A DNA stretch of 64,000 bases from NCBI GenBank assembly GCA_905221605.1, contig CAJNDS010002301.1, forward strand, positions 246,462 through 310,461. Reading direction: 5' to 3'. Each line of letters begins with the position of its first letter. Within the stretch, counting starts at the first letter, position 1. Below the pieces are notes generated by a model. That model searched no databases and was not told the origin of the DNA. It saw nothing but the letters and a program-made list of their open reading frames with translations. The DNA comes from Symbiodinium natans (lineage: Eukaryota; Sar; Dinophyceae; Suessiales; Symbiodiniaceae). Below, piece after piece: positions 31,901-40,850 of this stretch. The position numbers and the translations under genes are program-made.

Positions 31901-32749
31901 TTTAGGCTTTAGGCTTTAGGGTTTAGGGTATGGTAACTTTATTGAGTGAATGACTGAAATTAGGTGGATGAATTCAACAGAAGATACATTAGCTTAACTG
32001 TACGGCATACTGCATGGCTCTCTAAAGTATGCCCTAAACGCCTAAACCCTTAAAATCCCTAAACCCCTTTGCGGACTCCCACCCACTGCAGCCACCATCG
32101 CGTCCGTGATTGCCTCAATGGCCATCCCTTGGGTCGCTTCCTCAGCTTTTTCGGGGCCTTCGGGGTCTGCTTCGGCCTGCAACCCTTAACCCTAAACCCT
32201 AAACCCTGAACCTTCAACCCTAAAGGGTTGAAGGTTTAGAGATTACTGTAGGACTTAGACCTCCCATTGCTCTTAGGTAGGCCTACCACGGCTCCTAAGC
32301 CCAAACGGAATGCTGCGTAGTTGGGCTTGCAACTTGTCTGTAGGGTTCTGGTAGATAGGGCCGCTTGCAAAAAACGACGCAGGCAGCAAGAAAGTGGAAG
32401 ACTACAGAGTTTACGAGACTCTGCTCTGCTCTACTATAAAATATAGCATGCTGGATAGGGTTTACTTCTATGCTATGTAGCAGAGTAGACGATGTAGTAT
32501 GTCGGATAACGGAAACCAATCTATTGATTTGATGATGCTGAACTGCTAATTGCTTAAGAGCCCCAAAAAAAAATAGTGCACATTCTTCCCTACTAAGGGT
32601 AATTTGGGAATTTTTATGCTTGTTCCTTTGGGGTTCCTAAGCAAATAGTAGTGTTAACTGCCAGCCCTTGCTTCGGGAACCTGCTGCTCCTCATGGGTGC
32701 CCGTCTCGCTCGGAACGGGGTCATCTAGGTCGACGTCGTCGAGCTCCAT
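25941..32749 (-). CDS. TIR-like multi-pass membrane protein gene B (paralogue of A)
   Basis: A second minus-strand chain of small exons. The first likely exon (about 32655-32749) begins MELDDVDLDDPVPSETG. Next come an Ala/Glu-rich exon (about 32085-32175), an exon ending HKKSFE (from about 31795 to 31681), GTFWSHSWHG (about 31435-31507), QYRLQFYNDTAAAAISTAG (31219 to about 31315), AAVAACLFSQELLPAF (from about 31026 to 31095), a Pro-rich plus membrane exon (WALLVGALLYVAVWL, about 30610-30760), VFLDVICIDQENTRR (about 30060-30150), FLKYSDSMLVLWDRTYCHRL (about 28690-28793) and the large membrane exon 26225-27013. The tail near 25941-26035 is tentative. HSW, LDxxCIDQ and LVLWxxxYxxRLWxxFE match gene A in order, although the Cys of RLWC is Ala here. 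The role is unknown; a TIR-like fold is inference. Confidence 0.5.
26225..27013 (-). CDS. Gene B, large membrane exon
   Basis: An open exon of about 262 codons with roughly six hydrophobic segments, among them TVFLVFLGAGLI, ILMWVLQALLCFFGFYI, GWWLGVAPSALLVGARL, LLSIVAVVMGMSQI and FAGVAVLLAAVLFVCVG. A Cys-rich loop (YCCSSDHRGKG) follows the second segment. The 5' edge follows CTTGCAG and a GT donor lies near 26225. It parallels gene A exon 15369-15825. No enzyme motif is visible. Confidence 0.65.
27340..27620. repeat. Microsatellites (ACAT)n, (ATTT)n and (AT)n
   Basis: About 140 bp of ACAT/ATGT tetranucleotides (27385-27525) grade into (TTTA)n and (AT)n. The open frames here (Thr-Tyr-Ile-His type) are repeat artefacts. 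Confidence 0.95.
27620..28690. other. Unresolved stretch inside or beside gene B
   Basis: This holds telomere variants (27775-27900), a possible minus-strand exon near 27905-28080 (SQRVGRKNPAPMKLLDYIDK) and a G-rich direct-repeat tract with GGGGGGCCAGG-like units (28150-28330). The exon is open in only one plausible frame but I do not recognise it. Confidence 0.3.
28765..28950 (-). mobile_element. Telomere array flanked by a perfect 33-bp duplication
   Basis: A 33-bp segment at 28765-28797 is repeated exactly at 28918-28950. The 120 bp between are almost all TTTAGGG. The duplicated segment is the start of the LVLWD exon of gene B together with its AG|GC junction. On the minus strand the upstream copy is preceded by an in-frame TGA and its reading runs into the telomere repeats, so only the downstream copy can be coding. 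The insertion duplicated the acceptor and moved the old one into the intron. Confidence 0.9.
29360..29950 (-). other. Possible extra exons of gene B with telomere variants between
   Basis: Near 29365-29440 the minus strand reads ALRKMAGLVSTPAPIRSRFF, and near 29850-29930 it reads IKPHNFGPGKSAEVAW. Both are open and unlike the repeats, and lie between recognised exons of gene B. I cannot confirm their phase. Confidence 0.3.
31096..31218 (-). mobile_element. GT-AG intron with 8-bp duplication and telomere-type filling
   Basis: ACCTGCAG (plus strand) occurs at 31094-31101 and 31217-31224. The 123-bp intron between consists largely of degenerate CCCTAAA units and a small unique piece. Splicing joins AAAAISTAG to AAVAACLF in frame. 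Confidence 0.7.
31508..31680 (-). mobile_element. Telomere-array intron in gene B (GC-AG)
   Basis: The 173-bp intron is almost entirely TTTAGGG units. Flanks GGCCTTGAAG (31506-31515) and CGCCTCGAAG (31679-31688) look like a diverged duplication (8 of 10). Splicing TTCGAG|GC...TTCAAG|GC joins HKKSFE to ARKIGTFWSHSW in frame. Confidence 0.7.
32209..32232. repeat. Perfect 11-bp palindrome of telomere type
   Basis: CCTTCAACCCT and AGGGTTGAAGG are exact complements separated by AA. The point is a head-to-head junction between CCCTAAA and TTTAGGG sequence. Confidence 0.8.
32540..32655. mobile_element. Inverted-repeat element, family C, copy 3
   Basis: Left arm CTGCTAATTGCTTAAGAGCC and right arm TTCCTAAGCAAATAGTAG are complementary around CCCCAAAA / TTTTTGGGG-type sequence. 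It lies directly 3' of the first exon of gene B and so is probably intronic. Confidence 0.7.
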
Positions 32750-32871
32750 GGGGCTTGGGGCGATGACAGGCCGTAAGGGGAGAGGACTAGGGGGACCCTT
32801 GGGGAAATAGACCCTCTGAATAAGGTCCCTTGTTAAAGAGAGCCAGAAGAGGGTTAAGAAGGGGTTCCCTT

Positions 32872-33390
32872 TTAAGGGTCCCCCTTATCGCTTAGAGAGT
32901 GCCCCTCATTTCGGGCACGTGGCTCCCTGAACGCTCTAGAGGCCCCAGATGCTGCGGCGCTTGAGCCGCGGAGAGCACTGATCGGGGGTGTAGCGAACAC
33001 GGCGAGGGTGGAGTTCGGATGCCGGTTCTGCTGAAGTTGTTCTCGTTTGTCTTGAAGTGCAGGTGCCGTGGCAAAGCGCGCTTTTCCCGAATTCATCTTC
33101 TCGCCTTCTTGCGCAGACAGGATAACCCCACCTAGCTACCAACACATCTCGATCTTTCTCTGCCTTGCTTCTGATTCAATTTCCCGTTCCTTCTTTGTCG
33201 CTTCTTCCCCCTTCGGAACAGACCTGGGCTTGGTCTGGAGTCTTGGGTCGGATGCAGCATGGGGCTGGATGGCTCTGGGCGTGGAAAGGGAGGTGCACCC
33301 TGAACGCCCTCCAAGCCGTTTTAACTCGAGCTTTCTGACCTAAGTGAGACTTTAAAGAACGCACAAAAGAATCTTTAGACAATCACAGAA
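32872..33390 (-). other. Unassigned GC-rich island upstream of gene B
   Basis: No telomere repeats occur here. Several overlapping frames are open on both strands, among them a minus-strand one reading KARFATAPALQDKREQLQQN. It may hold an exon or a promoter region; I cannot decide which. Confidence 0.25.
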
Positions 33391-33399
33391 CTTGAGGAC

Positions 33400-35220
33400 T
33401 GATCAAGGCCTCGACTTCTCAAGGCAAGCCCTGCCCCGATGCTTTCCGATTGAGACTCTCAACCCTGAACCCTGAACCCTAAACCCTCAACCCAAAACCC
33501 TAATAAGCCCCTCGACCTCTATGGCGCAGGTCGCAGGTCGACCCAACACGATGGGCGCGGTACCGGAGCCCGCTTGCAGTTCTCTGATCTAACCCTGTCT
33601 CCATCAACCCTCTGGACGCCCTTGAATCGGCCTTTGGTAACGGAAGAAGTTTTTTGGAATAGGCAGTTTAGGTCAGAGCGGCTTTGCCGCATGAGGTGTT
33701 GTTTCTTCGCACCTCACGGGGGTCAGTGGGAGGTTGGCGTTGGGGGGTTGGGGGATTCAGAATGTGGGTCCCCTCGTGTCGTGGTTGGGGGTTGGGGGGT
33801 TGTGGTTTGGGTTTAGGATCAGGTTTAGGGCTTAGGGTTTCAAAGAAGCTGTCACACGGTGCGTAGGTTTAGAGTTTAGGGTTTAGGGTTTGGGGTTTAA
33901 GGTTACGGTGCCCGCGCCCCCCCCCCCCCCCGTGGTGTGGTTGGGGGGTTGGGGTTTAGGCTATCAGGTTTTAGGGTTTGGGATTACAAGCGTTTCGGGG
34001 AGGGGGGTTTAGGATAAGGAGGGCGGGGGTACCGGCGAACCGTGAACCGTAATCAGATAGATGTGTGTGTGTATATATATAACGTTGTGCACCACCCTAA
34101 AAAAAGCGGTTCAGGGTTCGGGGTTCAGGGTGTAGGGGTTCGGATGAGAAGGAGACGACACCTTTTTTCTGGCGACTAGCTGCCGCGATCGCAAGGTTCA
34201 GGAAAAGTCTCAGCTCATGCTGCTAAATCTTTGCACTGTAACGTAGACTCTAACCCTAAATCCTAAACCCTAAACCCCTAAACCCCTACACTCCTAAACC
34301 CCTAAACCCCTAAACCCCTAAACCCCTAAACCCCTAAACCCCTAAACCCCTAAACCCTAATCCCCTAAACCCTAAACCCAAAAACCCTGGGCGCTTTGCG
34401 CCCATCCGGCGGCATGGCAAGGGGCAAAGGTATGCAACAAAGGAGCCCCCCGGTGCTGTCAGGGACGCACTCAGGGAAGCCACGCGCACGCAATGCCCCC
34501 AACCAAGCAGCCAAAAAACGTGATGACTCGTGATGAACGAGGACTGGCGCCGTCGCCCCTTGTGACTATAGCACCATACTGAACCCCAAGCCCCGAACCT
34601 TGCAAACCTAAGCCCTACATCTTCGAAAGCCCTCTAAATCCTAAACCTCCTAACCCTATCGACTCTAAATCCTAAACCCTAAACCCAAAAACCCCAAACC
34701 TATCCCTCGTGAACGCCTTCGTATCGAGTCCCCAGGCACCCACCTTCTTTCACCCTGCAGGAGCTCGCCAGCCTGGAAAACTGGGCCGCTGCTGTTTGCA
34801 GGAGCAGGCTCCAACAGTCAGCAAGGACCACGAACTGCTCCTTGTCTAAACCCCTCAAAAAGCCCTGCTAAAGAAAAAAAAACTCTGAAGAGCCCCCGAC
34901 ATAGAAGCCTAAAGCATCCCTACACCCGAAGGGCCTTAAACCGCAGACGGCTTCGAAATATCCCGATACCTGGTCCTACCTCTGGAGTAGACCCAGGAAA
35001 AAAAAAGTATATACTTTTTAGGTATAAGTAGCTAGAATGGGAACCCAAAACCAAAAAAAAAAAAGCTATTAAAGCATAGTACTCCAAAGCCCATTGGTGG
35101 GCAAGTCCCGGCTTGGTCTGTGGAGAGGGCGGCTGGTGAGACTGAAGCATGCAGAGGCGTTTTGGGTGTAGGGTTTAGGGTTTAGGGTTTAGGGTTTAGG
35201 GTTTAGGGTTTAGGGTTTAG
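33400..35220. other. Spacer with telomere-type octamers
   Basis: It contains a CCCCTAAA octamer block (about 34265-34365), a C14 tract near 33918, G-rich GGTTGGGGG sequence and a TTTAGGG array (35165-35220). A Leu/Ala-rich minus-strand piece near 34750-34830 (ADCWSLLLQTAAAQFSRL) could be a lone exon. I see no other gene. Confidence 0.5.
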
Positions 35221-35224
35221 GGGC

Positions 35225-35365
35225 CTACTTGGGGGTTCATGGCACTTATTAACCAAGTATAAACTGTACTTATAACTGTACTTAGAACCATATTTTAGGG
35301 CACTTAAGGGGCTTACAAGTGGGTTATAGGTACAGTTATGATTGGTTCATGAACCTCCAAGTACT
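35225..35365. mobile_element. Inverted-repeat element, family G, copy 7
   Basis: TACTTGGGGGTTCATGGCAC and GGTTCATGAACCTCCAAGTAC form the ends. AACTGTACTTATAACTGTAC and a matching AGGTACAGTTATGATTGG are inside. About 141 bp, abutting a telomere array. Confidence 0.85.
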
Positions 35366-35579
35366 TGATGGGCTCTTGATCAGGAAGATGTTCCCCCTAA
35401 GCAGCGACTGCTGGGTTCTACAAGGGATACCAACCCTAAACCCTGAACCTCGAACCCCCTACAACCCTAAAACCCTGAAACCCTAAACCCCTAGATTTCA
35501 AGAACCCTGGAATCCTTAGCGGCAACAGCGAGCACCTCTCAAGGTGCCTCCCCTAAACCCGAAACCCGAAAAACCCCCC

Positions 35580-36110
35580 CGGCGCCATTCAGTAATGCCG
35601 GCGTCGGCCCCGCCGCCCTTTCAGGCTCTGCTTCCATCTCTTCCTGGCCTGGCAAGGGTTTTAGGGTTTGGGGCTTTAGGGTTTAGGGTTTAGGGTTTAG
35701 GGTTTAGGGTTTGGGGTTTTGGGTTTGGGGTTTTGGGTTTAGGCTTTAGGGGGCTTGTTTGGAGTTTAGGGTTTAGGGCTTTAGGGCTTTAGGGTTTCAA
35801 GGTTATGGTTGTTATGGCGTTAGGTTGTGGGCTTTAGGTCTTTGATCCTCGGGTATCCCCAACTACTCCCGACCCATTTGTTCTTGCGGGACCCTAAACC
35901 CTAGACCCTAAACCCTAAACCCTAAACCCTAAACCCTAAACCCTAGACCCTAAACCCCCTTTGAGGGAAGGTTTGGGGGGGGGGGGATGGGGGAGGGCGG
36001 AAGGCTTCCCTGCCCACGCCTTCTCGCGCTTCTTCTGCTCGCGCTGGGCCTGTCGTCCGCACGCGTTGGCTCTCGTTGTTCTAAGTCATTGGCCAGCCCT
36101 AAACCCTAAA
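35580..36110 (-). other. Two small exon-like islands
   Basis: Near 35585-35655 the minus strand reads GQEEMEAEPERAAGPTPA. Near 36000-36070 it reads RQAQREQKKREKAWAGK, a charged helix. Telomere repeats and a CCCTAAA array (35890-35957) separate them. The gene is unknown. Confidence 0.25.
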
Positions 36111-36439
36111 CCCTAAACCCGGAACCCTAAACCCTAAACCCCTAAACCCTGAACCCTAAATAAACCCCAGAACACATCCACCAATCATTGCTGATGGCTT
36201 GTGTCTTGGGCTGTAGGGCTCTGAAGAACCAAGCCCGAGTTTCCGTGCAGGTTACCTTCCAAACCCCGCAAGACCACACAACATGCTCTTGGGCTCTTGG
36301 CGCAATACGGGAGTATGGGGGCTTGTTGAAAATTCGGAGGGGGGGTACTTTGGGTTGTCCCTAAACCCTAAACCCTAAACCCTAAACCCTAAACCCTAAA
36401 CCCTAAACCCTAAACCCTAAACCCTAAACCTTAAGTGTA

Positions 36440-38230
36440 TGAGGATTCTACTAGGGAGCTTCGGCGAAAGCGAACGCGAAGCCTGCGTAAAGGTTCGCTT
36501 GGTCGACGCCGTGGCCCGATCGGTGGGAATGTAGTCGAAGGGCTCACGCACGGCAGGCTTCCGCAGCTGCCCCTGCCCCATCCCCAATTTTAGAGCACGC
36601 CCCTTGCTAAAGTGAGTGCTTGGAAGGTTCAGGTGTTGTCGGGGTTTCATGGGCCTAGAGGACATGGATTTTGGGCGGGGGTGTTGCGAAGCCGAAACAT
36701 GCGGGCCTCGGAGGACTCTTGGCAAGGGCCCTGCTTCATCGACAGGTGCAGGAAGCCTGGATCACCGCTTTCGAGGATGCGGACCCGGACCCGCGACCCC
36801 ACGCGGAGCTGCTGCCAGGCAGCCGGCTCCACGTCTTCCCTTCTCAGGACACCCTTGGCGGCCGGGAGGGCGACATTCTCGGGAACGGGGACCCTCACCA
36901 AAGCAGCTGCCTGGGAAAACTGCTGCACAATCTCCCCATCAACCCACGTCGTTCCATGTGTTGTCAATAGCCTGGCTGCCAAGGCAACCAGCGAGAGCGT
37001 GAGGTCATTGTGCCGCATCCAGTCGAGCAAGTTCTTCCAGAGGAAATGTCGCTGCAGCGTCTTCGGGTTGCCTACAACCTGGGGCTCTGGGCAATCTTGG
37101 AAGAAGCAATGTCACTGTTCTAACCCCGCAAAGGCATTCCTGAACACACTCGGATCTAGCGAGGGCGGCGAAACCCCGAACCCCACGGTCCTTTCAGAGG
37201 TTTCGGGGGTTGGGGCTTAGGGTTTAGGGTTTAGGGTTCAGGGTTTAGGGCTTAGGGTTTAGGGTTTAGCCAAAGCAGCTATTAGTCCCTGCTTCGCCCG
37301 CGTGAGCGCAACGTTGAGCCGCCGGAAGTCTGCCAAGAAGCCAATGTTGCCGGAGTCGCCTTGAGTAGGGTTGTAGGGTTTAGGGTTTAGGGTTTGGGGT
37401 TTAGGGTTTAGGGTTTGGGGTTTAGGGTTTAGGGTTTAAGGTTTAGGGTTTAGGGTTTACGGTTTGCAGTTTAGGGAACCTTACTAGCTGAGTTTTCCTA
37501 GGCCTCAGGATTTAGGGCTCGGGAGGCAAAAACTGTTTTCCAGGGCACCCTAAGCCCTAAACCCTAAACCCTAAACCCAAAACGAAAGGTTGCCAACTCA
37601 GCACCTAGGCCACTGGAACGGACACAGGAGAAGATGATGACGGCCTTTTCCCTGCCTGCACACCACGCGAGTTTCGGGGCCAGTTGAGGAATCAACCCTT
37701 TAAGGGTTTTAGGGTTTAGGGTTTGGGGTAAGACCGAACTCCTTCATTCCGTACAAAGAACTGGCAGCGCCAAGTGCGAAGATAAAAAAGTGACGCAATG
37801 GGCGATGCCACAAAAAAAGCCAATGTCTCAAATAAACACAACAAACAACGGAACCACCTTCTGAAAACCAAAAGGCTTCCCAAACCCGAAATTTCCAAAG
37901 CATGAAGCCCGCCACCCCCACCCCCGCACACCCAACACACAATACACAACGAGGCAACCTTCAATACCCAAAACAATGACCACGACAAATATGTAAGACC
38001 AAAGGTCTGCAACAAAATGGACTGAGTCAGTATGATGGTCATCAAGAATCAAGACAACATAGGGGTACCCTTTTGGGGGGGGGTCCCTTTAAGGGGATCT
38101 ATTTAGGGGGCTTACGAAAAACTAAGGGACCCCAATAGAATCCCGAAATCGTAGGATTCCTTTTCATAGGACCCCAATAAGGTAACCCGAATTTCGGAAA
38201 CCCGAAACCCTAAACCCTAAACCCTAAACC

Positions 38231-38262
<32 letters not shown>

Positions 38263-39112
38263 ACCCTAAACCCTAAACCCTAGACCCTCAACCCTAAACC
38301 CTAAACCCTAAACCCTAAACCCTAAACCCTAAACCCTAAACCCTAAACCCTAAACCCTAAACCCTAAACCCCGACCCTGGGACAGGTCTGGCATAAAAGG
38401 GGCACCCCCCCAAAACCGACGTCCAGGCCTTGGTACCCATCCACGGAGCGTGCTTCCACGGCTCCCTGCAGGGCCTCCGCAGGCACAGGAAGGGTTTAGG
38501 GTTTAGGGTTTGGGGTTTGGGGTTAGGGTTTAGGGTTTAGGGTTTAGGGTTTAGGGTTTAGGGTTTGGGGTTTGGGGTTTGGGGTTTAGGGTTTGGGGTT
38601 TGGGGTTTGGGGTTTGGGGTTTGGGGTTTAGGGTTCGGGGTTTGGGGTTTGGGGTTTGGGGTTTAGGGTTTAGGGTCTGGGGTTTGGGGTTTGGGGTTTA
38701 GGGTTTGGGGTTTGGGGTTTGGGGTTTGGGGCTTAGATTTTCTAAGGGTTTCGGGGCGCTGGGGGGTTTGGGTTTTGCTGGGTTGCCTCACACCCTCGAC
38801 CCTCCAACCCTAAAACCTAAACCCTCAAAACTCTGCAACCCTAGAACTCAAAACCCTCAAAACCATAGGACCCCCAAACCTGCAAAACCCTGCAACCTAG
38901 AAACCCGAAACCCTCACAGCCATCCCACCCTAAAACCTCTCTACACCTTGGAAAAAACCATCCAGCCCTAGAGCCCCATATACCCTCTAAACCCTCAAAA
39001 ACTCTAAGAAGGCCTCAAGGCCGTCCAAGAAGCCCTCTAACCCGCCAGGGCCTTCCGGACTTCGAGGACCTGTGCCCGGTAGGGGCTGATCACGCCGATG
39101 TCCTCGCGCGTA
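36440..39112 (-). CDS. SF1 RNA/DNA helicase, Upf1/MOV10 type, with S1-like C-terminal part
   Basis: Only the C-terminal half is seen. In minus-strand order: about 39030-39112 encodes IGVISPYRAQVLEVRKAL (helicase motif IV region), 38395-38490 encodes VEARSVDGYQGLD (motif V), about 37580-37690 encodes EKAVIIFSCVRSS, about 37270-37360 encodes GFLADFRRLNVALTRAK (motif VI), and about 36640-37110 encodes VVGNPKTLQRHFLWKNLLDW, the usual end of the second RecA domain. The same exon continues into LRVGSRVRVRILESGDPGFL...LSMK, which resembles an S1 or OB-type RNA-binding strand set. A last piece near 36440-36605 is tentative. Family members unwind RNA in decay or silencing. Introns are loaded with telomere and TTTGGGG repeats; Walker A and B exons would lie to the right and were not found. 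Confidence 0.7.
38060..38200. mobile_element. Short dispersed element, family E
   Basis: Contains GGGTCCCTTTAAGGGG, GGACCCCAATAGAATCCCGA and a second GGACCCCAATAAGGTAACCC, ending at CGAATTTCGG, a small palindrome. Similar GGACCCCCAAGAAGGTACCC...CGAATTTCGG lies at 20799-20830. It is probably an intron element of the helicase gene. Confidence 0.45.
38200..38375 (-). repeat. CCCTAAA array with a CCCTCAA block
   Basis: Perfect CCCTAAA units flank about six CCCTCAA units (38230-38272). It is a homogenised variant block within an intron of the helicase gene. Confidence 0.9.
38495..38735 (+). repeat. TTTGGGG variant array
   Basis: About 240 bp in which TTTGGGG units outnumber TTTAGGG. The A-to-G variant has spread through the array, which suggests local amplification. 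It lies in an intron of the helicase gene between motifs IV and V. Confidence 0.9.
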
Positions 39113-39639
39113 AGGAGGTTTAGGGTCTAGGGGGTCTAGAGGGGTTTAGGGGGGGTTTCGGGGGGGTTTAGGCGGAGGACGGGCGGTGGCATGATCTTGA
39201 ATGGCCAGTAGAAGGCGGGTTGGGTTAAAAAGTTGTTTTGGTCGGAGATGACTGGCTGCACACAGAAGCTACAAAAGCACGATTGACGCAAGCAAGACAT
39301 CGGGCATGTACGAGCCTCCAGAAGACGAGTGAGGGGCAGCAGCAACACTCCCAGCCAAAAGCACAAAAGCACAAAAGTGACGTTGCGTCGCTGGTGTTGC
39401 AGGTCCTGGTGTTTCAAGAGTCTCAAGAGCTGAGCAGTCTAAAGCCCTAAAAGGACCCAAACGTAAATGAGGAGTCTAGGATTCGGAGACCTTGGCTGTT
39501 GACTTAGGTGATATGTTTCTACGATGTATTTGTTTCTGAGTTCTGGGCGGGCTGTCGGATGAGTCGCTCTCATCTTCTTTGGGCCTGCAGACTATTGTTG
39601 AAGAAACATGTGCAGCGGAAACACGTGAACGCTGACTAC

Positions 39640-40105
39640 TCTAAGCCGACCACTCTCTGAGTCGGAGCAGCATCACCTCCTTGAAGCAGGCCAAGTGTAG
39701 GTTCTTGGTGATGAGGACGTTGCCTTCCATCACCTTGATGAGTCTGACTCCTGGCAGGCATGGCAGCACAGAAAACAAGGAGTTGGGTTGCGACCTCAGG
39801 CTCCGACCCTCGCCCCATCGACTCTCGGCCACATTCTTCGCAACCTGGAAGACGCCGGTGTTAAAATGGGCCTGATGTCAAGTGATCCGAAAACGATGAC
39901 TTAATTATTACGTCCCTGCGCCTCTCTTCTCGGACGGTTTCTCCATCAGGAGCAGGAAGTTAACTTTGGTCAACGTCGGAGGGGCAAGGTTTGCAGTGGA
40001 GGTTGACGGCGAGGTTTGGGCCCCTTCTTCGGCTTGGAGATCGTCTTTGTCGGCGCCACGGTCGATCGGCAGGAGTGAAGTTAAATTAAACAGCGCGTGA
40101 AACAT
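39640..40105 (-). CDS. Unassigned exons, minus strand
   Basis: Near 39645-39850 an open frame includes RLIKVMEGNVLITKNLHLAC. Near 39915-40100 another includes NLAPPTLTKVNFLLLMEKPS. Neither shows a domain I know. They lie upstream of the helicase exons and could be its N-terminal part or another gene. Confidence 0.35.
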
Positions 40106-40554
40106 GCGTCGCCGGCGGTGGTTTCAAGACTGCTTTGGGACGCTTTGGTAGTTCATCTGATACACCTCGCGTGAGCCTCCCTTCAATTGATTCAAACCCT
40201 GCGAATACCGGCCAACGAGGCGCGATCAAGCAAGCGTCTGTTGCTCGATCCAGGTCACGGGTGGTCGATCTGTGACAGACACGGCGATGATGCTAAGCGT
40301 GCAGCTGCTAGGACGCAGTGGCACTCAGCAACGTTATGCTTTAGAAGAGCAACAGTAGCTGGCGCAAAGCTGAAGCCGTATGAGCACTTAAGCCGGTCAT
40401 GCGTTGAGCTCGGCACCTGTGAAAGGGCTTGTGGTCACAGAAAGCTTCTTGTGGAATGACGCCTTGCGATTGATCGCACTTGGACTTTTCCGTTTTTGCT
40501 GCGCAGAACCTGCAGCTGCATTTCCATCGGAGAACACTCACAGTAAAACAGCCC

Positions 40555-40850
40555 GCGAAGGGCAAGCGAGCATCACGAGCATCATGGGCATCAGCTTTTT
40601 AAGGGCCCCACCAAAGCGAGCATCATGGGCATCAGCCGGCACGGGCAAGCGATCATCATGAGCATCAGCTGCCTATGTCCTTTAAGGGCAAGGCCCCCCC
40701 AAAGTGAGCATCATGGGCATCCGGCGTGGCAAGCGAGCATCACATCACGAGCATCAGCCGCCTGTGTCCTTTACAACAAGAAAACCCGAAGCGAGCATCA
40801 TGAGCATCAGCCGCCTGTGTCCTTTAAGGGCAAGGCCCCCGGCTCAGGGT
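40555..40850 (+). repeat. Minisatellite with GCGAGCATCATGGGCATCAG units
   Basis: Imperfect units of about 55-90 bp repeat the phrases GCGAGCATCA(T/C)G(G/A)GCATCAGC and CCTTTAAGGGCAAGGCCCCC about four times. Confidence 0.8.
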
